Origin: VFJQ01 sp044226525 | GTDB taxonomy: Bacteria > Verrucomicrobiota > Verrucomicrobiia > Chthoniobacterales > Chthoniobacteraceae | Length of the DNA: 64,000 nt | Direction: 5' to 3' | Assembly (NCBI GenBank): GCA_044226525.1 | Contig: JBGAGV010000038.1 | Coordinates: 1-64,000, forward strand | Shown: positions 1-7,964 of the stretch, in pieces | Numbering within the stretch: position 1 is the stretch's first letter | Layout of the letters: each line of letters starts with the position of its first letter | Notes under the pieces: model-generated | What the model saw: the letters and a program-made list of their open reading frames with translations, nothing else | Databases searched by the model: none | What the model was told of the DNA's origin: nothing | Made by a program: the position numbers and the translations under genes

Positions 1-318
1 GTCGGCGAGAAGAACCTTCAGAATGCGGTGAAAGAAGCGATCAGAGCGGCAGGCATCGATAAGGCGGCAAGTTGCCACACGTTCCGGCACAGCTTCGCCA
101 CGCATTTGCTGGAGGGTGGCTACGACATTCGCACCGTGCAGGAGCTGCTCGGGCACAAGGATGTGAGCACGACGATGATTTATTGCCGAGCAAAGCGCCT
201 CACGCTTCGCTCGCCCTGTCGGGCTGCCTGGCGGCAGGCCATCTCGTCGCCGGCCCAGCGCCTCGATTCGCATGTGCTGAACCAGCCGGGGCTGGGGGTG
301 AAGTCGCCGCTGGATTGA
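1..318 (+). pseudogene. intI-like: Integron-type tyrosine recombinase, C-terminal part, with in-frame insertion
   Basis: This is the 3' end of a tyrosine recombinase; the gene begins before the window. The visible reading frame has the HTFRHSFATHLL box (catalytic His and Arg), LLGHKDVSTTMIY with the catalytic Tyr (codon 181-183), and the tail HVLNQPGLGVKSPLD that is typical of integron integrases. In the family the Tyr is followed directly by THVLN. Here about 28 extra codons (roughly 184-270) separate the Tyr from HVLN, and that DNA is a series of small hairpins. The frame stays open to the normal stop, so the protein could still be made, but the helix carrying the nucleophile is disrupted and activity is doubtful. 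No attC-like sites or cassette array are visible downstream. Confidence 0.8.
184..270. repeat. Palindrome-rich in-frame insertion inside the integrase gene
   Basis: About 87 bases interrupt the conserved Tyr-Thr-His-Val-Leu-Asn stretch of the integrase without breaking the frame. Three consecutive hairpins are visible: 188-197 pairs with 203-212 (9 of 10 bases), 213-216 with 221-224, and 226-230 with 235-239. This looks like a REP-type or other palindromic mobile element. Exact boundaries are inferred from family conservation, not from target-site duplications. Confidence 0.6.
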
Positions 319-658
319 GCAAAGGGGAACGTGGGAACAGGGGATCCGCAGATGGGGCGGAGGGGGGACGGCGGGAACTTTTGAAGCAGGAAAACAGGAA
401 AACAGGAGAGGGGCGGAGCCGGGCGGGCGAAGGTGGGGCGTTCGTGGGTCGGAGCCGGGGGCGGGCAAGGGTGGTTCGAACGCGGTTCCTGCTCCATGCC
501 TTGAGCTTCGCCTGGCCGGAGGCCGCTCTCTCTCATCGACGCCATCTGCGGCCCGATCCCTTCGCCATCTGGAGTCCCCCCCGGTAAAACCGGAACCCAC
601 GGAACGGAGAGACTGGGCGGTTCGCGCGAATTGATGCCGGAGGCGAAATTAGGCGCCT
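319..658. other. Intergenic stretch downstream of the integrase
   Basis: No convincing gene is seen here. The stretch is purine-rich (many GGGG runs) and holds the 27-base dispersed repeat at 381-407. No attC-like site or clear terminator was found. Confidence 0.5.
381..407 (+). repeat. 27-base dispersed repeat, copy 1
   Basis: An identical 27-base sequence, with an internal duplication of AGGAAAAC, occurs here and in reverse complement at 47561-47587. Both copies lie just beyond a gene's 3' end (integrase here, tlyA there). Confidence 0.75.
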
Positions 659-1408
659 ATGAAAATACTCACGCGGTCTGGGAATCCTTCGGAAGGCGCG
701 GCCTCCTCGACGCCGCAGCGCCCGAAACGTTCGGTGAAAAAAGATCCTCCTGATCCGCTCCATCCACCGCATCCGCTTGGGCTGGCGGCGGACGCCGGGG
801 GCATCGCGCTCCTGACGGGTCGCAAGGTCCGCTCGGATTGCGTCCTCAAAAATATGCCTCGCGCCAGACAGGAAGAAATCATGGCCTGGTGCGAAGCTGG
901 GCGCGACGGCTCCGGCTCGGGCCGCGGCGGGGTCGCCTTTGCCCGGGAACAACTCGCCACCGAAGGCATCGACGTGGCGATCACTTCCCTGCGCCGGTTC
1001 TGCGCCTGGTTCCAACTGCGCGAACTCCTCGAGCAGGCCCGCGACAGCGAAGAGCTCATCGACCTCGACCCCGCCGAAATCGTCCGCGCCCATGCCTGTG
1101 CTCAGAAGCTTCTCCTCGACCTCGCCCTGGCCGAGCGCAATGCGCGCCTGCTCACCCTGGCCACCGCCGCCGTGGATCGCCAGCGCCGCCTCGATTTGCA
1201 ATCCGCCCGGGACACCTGGCGCCAGCGCCAGCGGGAACGTCAATGGACTCAAACGGTCGCCCTGCGCGAGAAGGCCCTCCAGCTCGCCCGCGACCGGTTC
1301 GAGGATTCCAAGCTGCGCTACGAACGCGCCCATCAACCTCCGCCCAAACCCACCGGCCTCACCCCCGAAGTCCTCCGCCAGATCGAAGAAGCCGCCAAAC
1401 TCCTCTGA
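659..1408 (+). CDS. DUF3486-like / small phage-Mu gp27-like hypothetical protein
   Basis: The open frame encodes up to 249 residues. The convincing part begins at an internal ATG (854): MPRARQEEIMAWCEAG, then a segment (LATEGIDVAITSLRRFCAWFQLRELLEQA) that resembles the small helix-turn-helix-like domain of DUF3486 (Mu gp27-type) proteins, followed by a long charged, probably coiled-coil tail rich in Gln, Arg and Glu. The first 65 residues are Pro/Ser-rich and may not be translated. It follows the integrase and precedes a convergent gene. The family match is from memory of its pattern and is tentative; function unknown. Confidence 0.5.
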   Translation: MKILTRSGNPSEGAASSTPQRPKRSVKKDPPDPLHPPHPLGLAADAGGIALLTGRKVRSDCVLKNMPRARQEEIMAWCEAGRDGSGSGRGGVAFAREQLATEGIDVAITSLRRFCAWFQLRELLEQARDSEELIDLDPAEIVRAHACAQKLLLDLALAERNARLLTLATAAVDRQRRLDLQSARDTWRQRQRERQWTQTVALREKALQLARDRFEDSKLRYERAHQPPPKPTGLTPEVLRQIEEAAKLL

Positions 1409-1510
1409 CTCATGGAGCGCCGGCGTCCCCGCCGACCACGATCCTGCCACGCGCAGCGTGCACCCTGACCCATCAACGATCAACCATCCACCATCCACCC
1501 GCCGCCACCA

Positions 1511-1528
1511 ACAGACACAATAAACACA
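1511..1528 (+). repeat. 18-base dispersed repeat, copy 1
   Basis: An identical 18-base ACACAATA-containing sequence occurs at 47412-47429, and a degenerate relative at 47331-47354. The flank after each copy is also similar (GTGGCAT then CAC). It lies between two convergent genes. Confidence 0.65.
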
Positions 1529-1582
1529 CTATTTCCCAACCGTGGCATTCACGCCCTGGTTCCCAAGTTGCCAAATAACCAC

Positions 1583-4500
1583 CTACTTGAGGTGCGACAC
1601 ATATTCGACGACATCGCGCAACTCGCGCTTGGTGAGCATCTCGCCAAGGCCCGGCGGCATCCCGCTCGGTGCCACGTCGCGTTGCTTGATCTCCACCTTC
1701 TTCAGCGTCTCTGGCGGCTGGCCGGTGCCGGGCGCTTGCAGCGTGAGCGACTCGGGCGTTTCGGCCTTGAGGATGCCGGCTTTGATGTCGCCGCTGGTCA
1801 TGGTGCAGATGACCGAATCGAACCCGTGCGCGATCTTCGCGTTCGGATCGACGATCGACTCAAGGATGTAACGGCGGTCGCCACGCTTGGAAACCTGGCT
1901 GAGGTCGGGACCGGCTTCGCCGCCGCCGCCGTTCACCTTGTGACAGCGGAAACACTGCGCGATGGCGTGTTCCTTGAAGATCCGTTCGCCTTCCTCGCGG
2001 TTGCCCCCGGCGAGAGCGAAGGCGAAGCGCCCGAGTTTATCGGCGGCGGCCTGAGCGTCGAGCCATGCGGCGAGCTGTGCTTTTACTGCGTCGTGTTTCG
2101 AGGCGGCTTCGATCAACTCGAGCTGCGCTTCAGCGGGAATCCTGCCTGCCTTCGCTTCGTCCAGAAGCGAGGCGAGGGCTTGATCGGCAGCGGCGCTCTT
2201 CAATCCACCGAGCGAGCTGATGATCTGAGTTTTGTCCGCAAGATTGGCGCTGGGAAAAGCCGCACGCAGTTGCTGTGCAGCCTGCTCGGGATCGAACGCG
2301 CCGAGCATCGCCGTCGCGGCGACCCGCACGCTGCTGTCGGAATCCTTCGCCGCGAGCCGGACGGCGTCCGCGAGTTTGGAATCGTTCAGTGCGGCCAGCG
2401 TCTTGAGCGCCTGCGCCCGGATACTGGCTTTCGCCTTCGCGTCGCCCACGAGCGCGAAGACAGCCGCGCCGGCTTCTTTCACTTCGAGCGCAATGGCCGC
2501 TTCCAACGCGGCGCCGGTGACGGCAGCCGATTGCGGCGCGAGCACTTGCGGCAGGACTTTGGCAAGTGCGCTCGCGGCGGGTCTGCCTGCACGCGCGGGG
2601 AGCGGCCGATAAACGCCCGCCACGCGATCACGTGCCGGGGGCTTCGCCCACAGGCTGAGCAGGGTGAGCGCTTCGACCCGCAGCGATTCCGGATTCGAGG
2701 AGTTGGCCGCATAGTCGGCGAGTCCAGCGGCATCGCCGCTGCGGAAGGCGGCGTCGAGAACGCGCAGCGTCAATTTGTCGTCCGTGAGCGGTTTGGCGAG
2801 GAACTTCGCCAGCGTCGGCATGGCCGCTTCGATGCCGCCGTCCACGATCGCCCGCGCAGCTTCCTTCACGATCATCGGGTCATCGTTCGCGAGGAACTTC
2901 GCCACCAGCGGACTCTTCAGTTGCCGCAGCGCGAGCAGACCGCCGAGCTGCGCGGGTTTCGAGGGCCGCCGACCGAGCGCGGCGAGCAGTTCCGGCCTGG
3001 CATAAGTCGCCAGCACCTGCACCGCCGCGTGGCGCACGAATTGATCGCGGTCCGCATTGCGATCGAGCAGGCCGATCGCCAGATCGGCGGCGGCGGGATT
3101 GCCGATCTTCGCGAGGGCCTGCGCAGCGAAGAACTGAATGCGCGGATTGTCCTGCTGCACGGCTTTTACCAGTGGTATGAATGCGGCCGCGACCTTGCCT
3201 TCACCGAGCACCTTGATCGACTGAGCGCTGACTTCCGCATCCGCGTCCGAAGTGAGCGCGAGCAGGGGATCGAGAATCTTCGCGGCCGAGCCCGGCGTCT
3301 TGTAATCGGCAACCCGCGCGACGTGACCAAGGCCCCAGATGCCGTGCAGACGCGCGAGCCCGGCGCCCGATTTGGCGACCGCGAGGAAATGCTCCGCGGC
3401 ATCGGGTTTCCCCGCCAGCGCCCACTGGGCGCGCAAGCGCACGCGTTGATCGGCGTGGCCGAGGAGCTTCGCGAGTTCGTCGCTGGAGCGTTGCTTGAAA
3501 CCTTCGCCGAGCAGCTTCTTCACTTCGGCGATCTGCGCAGCCTGTGCTTTTTCCACTTCAGAGTTGTTGAGCCGGAAAATGCGGCCGCGGCCCTGGCCTT
3601 CCCAGCCTTCACCCCATTCAGTGAAATAGACTTTCGAGTCCGGCCCGAAAGTCACGTCGGTTGCCTGCACATGGTCGATGAACGACGCCGGCGATTTCTC
3701 GACGGCGAACCCGGCGCCATCTTCCTTCACCTTCCACCACGCGATTGCCGACTTCGCGCTCGAACCTTTGAAACCACACACGAGAAACGAGTCGTCATAT
3801 TCCGCCGGCAGGCCAGTGCCCGGATTGTGCACCACGCCGCTCGGGCCATCGGGGATGTTCATGATCGGCGAAAGCACCCACGCCGGCGTCTCGGCCATGC
3901 GCGGCTCCCACAGATGTTCGGTGAGCCACATGTTATTTACCTTGCCGAGCGGAGGATGCTGCCAGCCCACCCGCCAGCCCGAGTCGCCGCCCTCGACCAG
4001 ATACACCCAGCGCTCGCGGTCGCCTTGGTCGCAGTCGTTGTCGCCGGTAAACAGGTTGCCGTGATTATCGAAGCCGAGCTCCTGCGGATTGCGCAGGCCA
4101 TGGTAGAACATCTCGAGGTGCGAGCCGTCCGGTTCGCAGCGGAAGACCGCGCCTTCATCGGGGAAGGCGAGCGTCTTGCCTTCTTTCGTCACGACATGCG
4201 CGCCGCGATCGCCGAAGGAGAAATAGAGCCGCCCGTCCGGTCCCATGATGAGCCCGTGCATGTCGTGACCCGTGAAGCTGAAGCGCACCCCGTAGCCGAA
4301 GCTGAGCGACTCCCGTTTCTCCGCCTTGCCCTCGGCAGTTGTGCCGCTGAAGCGCCAGAGGTTTGGAATGTTCGTGCACCACACCTCGCCGTCATGAGCG
4401 AGCACGCCGGAGTTGATGCCGTCGAGCATGGTGTTCATCCCCGCCGCGTAGCTGCTGGAAAAGTCAGCTTTGCCGTCGCCGTTGCGGTCTTCGATGAGGC

Positions 4501-4930
4501 GCACTTCTTCCGTTTCAATTTCGAGTTGCTGCCAGTCCTTGGGGAAGTTGCGCTTGATCGACGCGATGCGGTCGTCCGTCGTGCGGCAGGCCATGTCGTC
4601 TTCCAGCATGAACATGTAGTGCCGGATATCGAGGACGCTTGTGCGATAGCGGAAGGTCTCTGCGACGAACGCGCGTCCTTTCTCGTCGATGTCGAACGAG
4701 ACGGGATTGCCCAGCATCGGCTCAGCGGCCCACAGTTCCGCTTTGAATCCGGCGGGCAGTTCGAACTTTGCTTCCTGCTTCTGCGGGTCGTCGCTGGCTT
4801 GTTGAAGTTGCGGCTCGGGAACGCGGATGGCCGGCTTGAGTTCGCCACTCTTTCCACCTCCCCCGGAGATCTCCGCGGCGAAGGCCGCGATGGGCAGCGA
4901 AAGGATAACGGGAACGATAGAAACGCGCAT
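1583..4930 (-). CDS. PVC-type heme-binding protein with Piru_Ver N-terminal domain and HEAT repeats
   Basis: A 1115-residue exported protein starting MRVSIVPVILSLPIAAFAA, a signal peptide. Residues about 45-450 form the membrane-bound-dehydrogenase-like (Piru_Ver_Nterm, sorbosone-dehydrogenase-related) beta-propeller, with segments such as FSFGDRGAH and GDNDCDQGDRERWVYL. Residues about 480-930 are Ala/Leu-rich HEAT-like repeats. The C-terminus carries one c-type heme site, CFRCHKVNGGGGEAGPDLS, in the TIGR02603-type heme domain. This architecture is characteristic of Planctomycetes and Verrucomicrobia and is thought to serve periplasmic oxidation reactions, but the substrate is unknown. It is divergent from the small barrel gene and convergent with the DUF3486-like gene. 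Confidence 0.92.
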   Translation of the reverse strand: MRVSIVPVILSLPIAAFAAEISGGGGKSGELKPAIRVPEPQLQQASDDPQKQEAKFELPAGFKAELWAAEPMLGNPVSFDIDEKGRAFVAETFRYRTSVLDIRHYMFMLEDDMACRTTDDRIASIKRNFPKDWQQLEIETEEVRLIEDRNGDGKADFSSSYAAGMNTMLDGINSGVLAHDGEVWCTNIPNLWRFSGTTAEGKAEKRESLSFGYGVRFSFTGHDMHGLIMGPDGRLYFSFGDRGAHVVTKEGKTLAFPDEGAVFRCEPDGSHLEMFYHGLRNPQELGFDNHGNLFTGDNDCDQGDRERWVYLVEGGDSGWRVGWQHPPLGKVNNMWLTEHLWEPRMAETPAWVLSPIMNIPDGPSGVVHNPGTGLPAEYDDSFLVCGFKGSSAKSAIAWWKVKEDGAGFAVEKSPASFIDHVQATDVTFGPDSKVYFTEWGEGWEGQGRGRIFRLNNSEVEKAQAAQIAEVKKLLGEGFKQRSSDELAKLLGHADQRVRLRAQWALAGKPDAAEHFLAVAKSGAGLARLHGIWGLGHVARVADYKTPGSAAKILDPLLALTSDADAEVSAQSIKVLGEGKVAAAFIPLVKAVQQDNPRIQFFAAQALAKIGNPAAADLAIGLLDRNADRDQFVRHAAVQVLATYARPELLAALGRRPSKPAQLGGLLALRQLKSPLVAKFLANDDPMIVKEAARAIVDGGIEAAMPTLAKFLAKPLTDDKLTLRVLDAAFRSGDAAGLADYAANSSNPESLRVEALTLLSLWAKPPARDRVAGVYRPLPARAGRPAASALAKVLPQVLAPQSAAVTGAALEAAIALEVKEAGAAVFALVGDAKAKASIRAQALKTLAALNDSKLADAVRLAAKDSDSSVRVAATAMLGAFDPEQAAQQLRAAFPSANLADKTQIISSLGGLKSAAADQALASLLDEAKAGRIPAEAQLELIEAASKHDAVKAQLAAWLDAQAAADKLGRFAFALAGGNREEGERIFKEHAIAQCFRCHKVNGGGGEAGPDLSQVSKRGDRRYILESIVDPNAKIAHGFDSVICTMTSGDIKAGILKAETPESLTLQAPGTGQPPETLKKVEIKQRDVAPSGMPPGLGEMLTKRELRDVVEYVSHLK

Positions 4931-5127
4931 AGAGTGAAAAGGGGCGCGCAGCGTAGAGAAGAATGAAGGCGACGCAATCGGAACGCGGATCGCAGAGGAT
5001 CAAAAAGCGGCGACTCGTCCGGCTCCCCGCAAGCTGAGGTCGCAATCGGGGGAGGGCCTGATTTTCAACCACTTGCGAAGAAATGAACATCCGGGCTCAC
5101 CCACCGTGTCGATTCGTCCCGCAAATC

Positions 5128-5138
5128 AAAACCAACCA
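5128..5138 (+). promoter_or_regulatory. AACCAACC leader motif directly before a start codon
   Basis: An AACCAACCA string abuts the ATG at 5139, and no Shine-Dalgarno sequence is visible. Related strings precede three other genes in this window (starts 19712, 34184 and 34493). Confidence 0.35.
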
Positions 5139-5741
5139 ATGAATAAACTCACCCTTACGTTTGCTGCTGTCCTCTCGTCGCTTGCCAGCTCCTATGCCGG
5201 GCCGATGGTCTCCTCCGGCAAGGAATCCAAATCGATCGTGCCCGCGCCGACGCCATGCTTCGGCGATCACGAGTTTCAACTCGATCTATTCGGCCAATAC
5301 TCCGTTGGTGAAGGCCCGGATCACGCCGGTCCGTTTGCCGATCACGGCTGGGGCGGTGGCGTGGGGCTGAACTATTTTTTCAGTCGCAACATCGGTATCG
5401 GCGTCGATGCGGCCTGGCTTTACGGGAAAGAGAATGCTGCCGTAGCCGACGTGGGCTCCCGTGGACGGCACACCACCATTCACAACTTCAGCGGCAGCGT
5501 GATCTTCCGCATGCCCATCGATGACAAATGCCTCGCGCCTTACGTGTATGTAGGTGGCGGCGTGGCGGTGGATGGCGAACAATGGGCCACGGCGCATGCG
5601 GGTGTCGGCGTCGAATACCGCGTGGTTCCGCAGAAGGTCGGTCTCTTCCTCGACGGTCGCTGGACCTACTACGGCGATCGCTTCGAGCGCGGGGATCAGA
5701 ACAACTTTGCGACGCGCGCGGGCGTGCGAGTGATCTTCTAG
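5139..5741 (+). CDS. Small outer-membrane beta-barrel protein
   Basis: 200 residues starting MNKLTLTFAAVLSSLASSYA, a signal peptide. An upstream in-frame ATG (5073) gives 22 extra residues that do not look like coding sequence, so the start is set at the signal peptide. The mature part has alternating hydrophobic strands: EFQLDLFGQYSVG, GGGVGLNYFFSRNIGIGVDAAWLYG, YVYVGGGVAV, AHAGVGVEYRV, VGLFLDGRWTYYGDR. It ends in a Phe (VRVIF), as expected for an eight-stranded OmpA/OmpW-like porin domain recognised by the BAM machinery. Function is unknown. Confidence 0.8.
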   Translation: MNKLTLTFAAVLSSLASSYAGPMVSSGKESKSIVPAPTPCFGDHEFQLDLFGQYSVGEGPDHAGPFADHGWGGGVGLNYFFSRNIGIGVDAAWLYGKENAAVADVGSRGRHTTIHNFSGSVIFRMPIDDKCLAPYVYVGGGVAVDGEQWATAHAGVGVEYRVVPQKVGLFLDGRWTYYGDRFERGDQNNFATRAGVRVIF

Positions 5742-5846
5742 TTCTGCTTGCGTCCACGGTTTACTCTGTGGCCGGGTTCTGTGAGCCCGGCACACAGCGT
5801 GTGCGACACACGCGAGGGATGGGGGAGAGCCGATTCTGGAGACGCC

Positions 5847-6599
5847 ATGTTTCGAATCGTCTTCGCCGTTTTCGCTCTGCTGGGGAATATCGCATGGGCG
5901 GACCACCAGTCTGCATTTGAAGCTTTTCGGAATGTGCCGATCGAAGAAGGCCTTCGCCTGGCGCGAATCGGAGCCAGCGAAGGGGCGCCGGTCCCGGAGA
6001 GGTGGCATTTCATTGTTTACGATCCCGCTGCGGAAAACGGATTGTGCGACTACGTGGTAGCGGATGGGCGAGTGGTGGCGCGCAATGGCATTTCGCAGTT
6101 CGCCCGGGAGGTGCAGCCAAGGGACGTGCTTCCCTACCGTTCGGTGCGAGTCGATTCGGACCGTGTCGCTGCCGTCGTGGCGCGATATGCCGACGCTAAC
6201 GACGTCGAAGTTGGGTCTCTGAATTACGAACTTCGTAAAGAGCCCCTCGACGCCCAGCCGGTCTGGAAAATCACCGCGTTCGATGCGAGAGGCGAGCGCG
6301 CGGGCTGGCTGATGTTCGACGCGGGTGACGGGAGCGTGATCGCGCGCGGAGGGGCCTTCGCGCAACGACCCTCTTTGCCGTCGGTCAATGGGGAGCCGTT
6401 GTTCGACCCCACCGATGACGACCGTGGGGCGGGTGGCTTTCACCGGCAATCGGCGCTTGAGGCCATGCCGCGCGAGCCCGAGACTCCGGCTTCGCGCCGC
6501 CGACCAATCGAAGTGCGGCGAGCCGAGCCGGTTCATCCCGAGTCTCGCCCGCGGAACATCGATCCCTTCAGGGTCGTGAGAGACTTGCGGCCCTTCTGA
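5847..6599 (+). CDS. Secreted hypothetical protein at the head of the pilin cluster
   Basis: 250 residues beginning MFRIVFAVFALLGNIAWA, a clear signal peptide, so the ATG at 5847 is preferred over one 99 bases upstream. The mature protein has no motif that I recognise. The C-terminal third is Arg/Pro-rich and low in complexity. It lies about 50 bases before the pilin-like genes in the same direction and may be co-transcribed with them. Just upstream (5771-5791) is a GC-rich hairpin without a U-tract. Confidence 0.7.
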   Translation: MFRIVFAVFALLGNIAWADHQSAFEAFRNVPIEEGLRLARIGASEGAPVPERWHFIVYDPAAENGLCDYVVADGRVVARNGISQFAREVQPRDVLPYRSVRVDSDRVAAVVARYADANDVEVGSLNYELRKEPLDAQPVWKITAFDARGERAGWLMFDAGDGSVIARGGAFAQRPSLPSVNGEPLFDPTDDDRGAGGFHRQSALEAMPREPETPASRRRPIEVRRAEPVHPESRPRNIDPFRVVRDLRPF

Positions 6600-6649
6600 G
6601 GCCGCGCCAAAATCTTTCTGTTTTGTTACGAGGCTCCGTGTTTTTACGC

Positions 6650-7291
6650 ATGCGGGGTCAGAATACTTCGTGCTTATCTCGGCGGCCTTTTTTTCCAACC
6701 TTGCGAGCGGGTTATTTCTTTTCAGTCAATCCCCATTGTTCAGGTCGGTTCAGCGGCTTCACCCTGATGGAAGTGATGGTGTCGGCATTGCTGATCACCG
6801 CGGGTTTGGGAAGTGTCCTCGCGATCAATGCGAAGACGGTGCACACGCTGCGCGCCACGCGGCAGGCGGCGGTGGCGAGTCAGGTGCTCCAGCAGCGGGT
6901 AGAGATGCTGCGTGACAAACCGTGGCCGCAGATTTCGAGTGCCGCTGCCTTAGCCAACACCATGGGGACGGCCACGGAGAGTGAGTGTGAGCTGGCGGAA
7001 GGGAAGATCGACGAGGTGCTGAATATCTCGGCCGTGGCCGCGTCCGAAGCGGGTCCGACCTCGGCCGGTCGTTCTTTTCAAGTCCGGCGCAGGGATGGAG
7101 CGGTTCAGGTCGAACAGGACGACGACCTCGGAAGTGAATCGAGTTTGTTGATCTCCAGTTCGATCACCTGGAAGGACCCCAGTGGGGTGCACCAGCGCAA
7201 TCTTCGCACCATCATCTGCCGCGCGGGACTGACCCGGAGCGGAATCTTCGGCAGCGGCCTCGGTCGCCCAACCACCAGCACCGCCCCATGA
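6650..7291 (+). CDS. Prepilin-type cleavage/methylation protein, PilV/GspI-like
   Basis: 213 residues. The class III signal is FSG|FTLMEVMVSALLITAGLGSVLAI: Gly before the cleavage site, Phe+1 and Glu+5, then a hydrophobic helix, as in type IV pilins and pseudopilins. A TTG at 6623 is possible, but the ATG at 6650 gives a more normal leader of about 35 residues. The body (ATRQAAVASQVLQQRVEMLRDKPWPQISS) resembles PilV-type minor pilins. It is followed after 10 bases by another prepilin gene. No pilus motor, secretin or prepilin peptidase gene is in the window. Confidence 0.82.
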   Translation: MRGQNTSCLSRRPFFPTLRAGYFFSVNPHCSGRFSGFTLMEVMVSALLITAGLGSVLAINAKTVHTLRATRQAAVASQVLQQRVEMLRDKPWPQISSAAALANTMGTATESECELAEGKIDEVLNISAVAASEAGPTSAGRSFQVRRRDGAVQVEQDDDLGSESSLLISSSITWKDPSGVHQRNLRTIICRAGLTRSGIFGSGLGRPTTSTAP

Positions 7292-7301
7292 GCACGGTCT
7301 T

Positions 7302-7964
7302 GTGAGACGACTATCCACTTTGCCAGCGTTCACGTTGGCAGAGATGCTGGTAAGCATGGCGGCGAGCGTGGTCATCATCGGTGGGTTGCTTCTCGGTTCG
7401 ATCGGTCTTCACAAAACTCTGCACGAAAATTACGTGTTCACGACGCGGTATTCCGACCAGCGGCGCCTGATCGATTACCTCGCGCGTGATCTGCGCCGCG
7501 CTGTCTTCATCGCAGCCAAGGACGCGTCCGGGCTTCCGATTCCGGTGACCGGCAAGACGATCAACATCGATGAAAATGGCAGCCTCGTTTTTACGCTGCC
7601 CGGCTACTACCGGAGCAATGTGCCAACTGACGGCAATTACGATCAGGCCTACCCGGTCATTGCCACGGAGCAGGGGGTGGAATACGGCGACTCTTCCGGC
7701 GCGGCGCCGACCGTCAATGTGTGGGTGAAAAAGATGTATGTGCCCGAGGAAGGCTGCATCTGCTTTGTGCGCAAGGAGGGGGACACGGTGCAGGTGATCG
7801 CGCGCGATGCCGCCACGCTGGGCCTCACGGTGCAATTCGCCGCGGACGAAACTTCCTGCGAAGTGGCGGCGCGATTTACTTCGCCGGTGCGCGGACACGA
7901 GGAATTTGTCACCACGTTCGATCATGTGCTGCTGCGCAATTCCGACATCGAGGATTCCGAATGA
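7302..7964 (+). CDS. Prepilin-type protein, PilW/GspJ-like
   Basis: 220 residues from a GTG start. The short leader MRRLSTLPA precedes FTLAEMLVSMAASVVIIGGLLLGSIGL, a prepilin N-terminus with Ala-1, Phe+1 and Glu+5. The body (SDQRRLIDYLARDLRRAVFIAA) matches the pattern of PilW/GspJ minor pilins. Its stop overlaps the next gene by four bases (ATGA), which indicates translational coupling. Confidence 0.82.
   Translation: MRRLSTLPAFTLAEMLVSMAASVVIIGGLLLGSIGLHKTLHENYVFTTRYSDQRRLIDYLARDLRRAVFIAAKDASGLPIPVTGKTINIDENGSLVFTLPGYYRSNVPTDGNYDQAYPVIATEQGVEYGDSSGAAPTVNVWVKKMYVPEEGCICFVRKEGDTVQVIARDAATLGLTVQFAADETSCEVAARFTSPVRGHEEFVTTFDHVLLRNSDIEDSE

Noticed and set aside
1..1600. A cassette array (attC sites) near the integron-type integrase
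   Set aside because: I looked for GTTRRRY/RYYYAAC-like pairs and saw none in 319-1582, so there is no support for an integron cassette array in this window.
1568..4966. A plus-strand open frame of about 1130 codons
   Set aside because: It is the mirror of the heme protein gene on the other strand. It lacks a signal peptide or recognisable domains and is Arg-rich, as expected of the antisense of a GC-rich gene.
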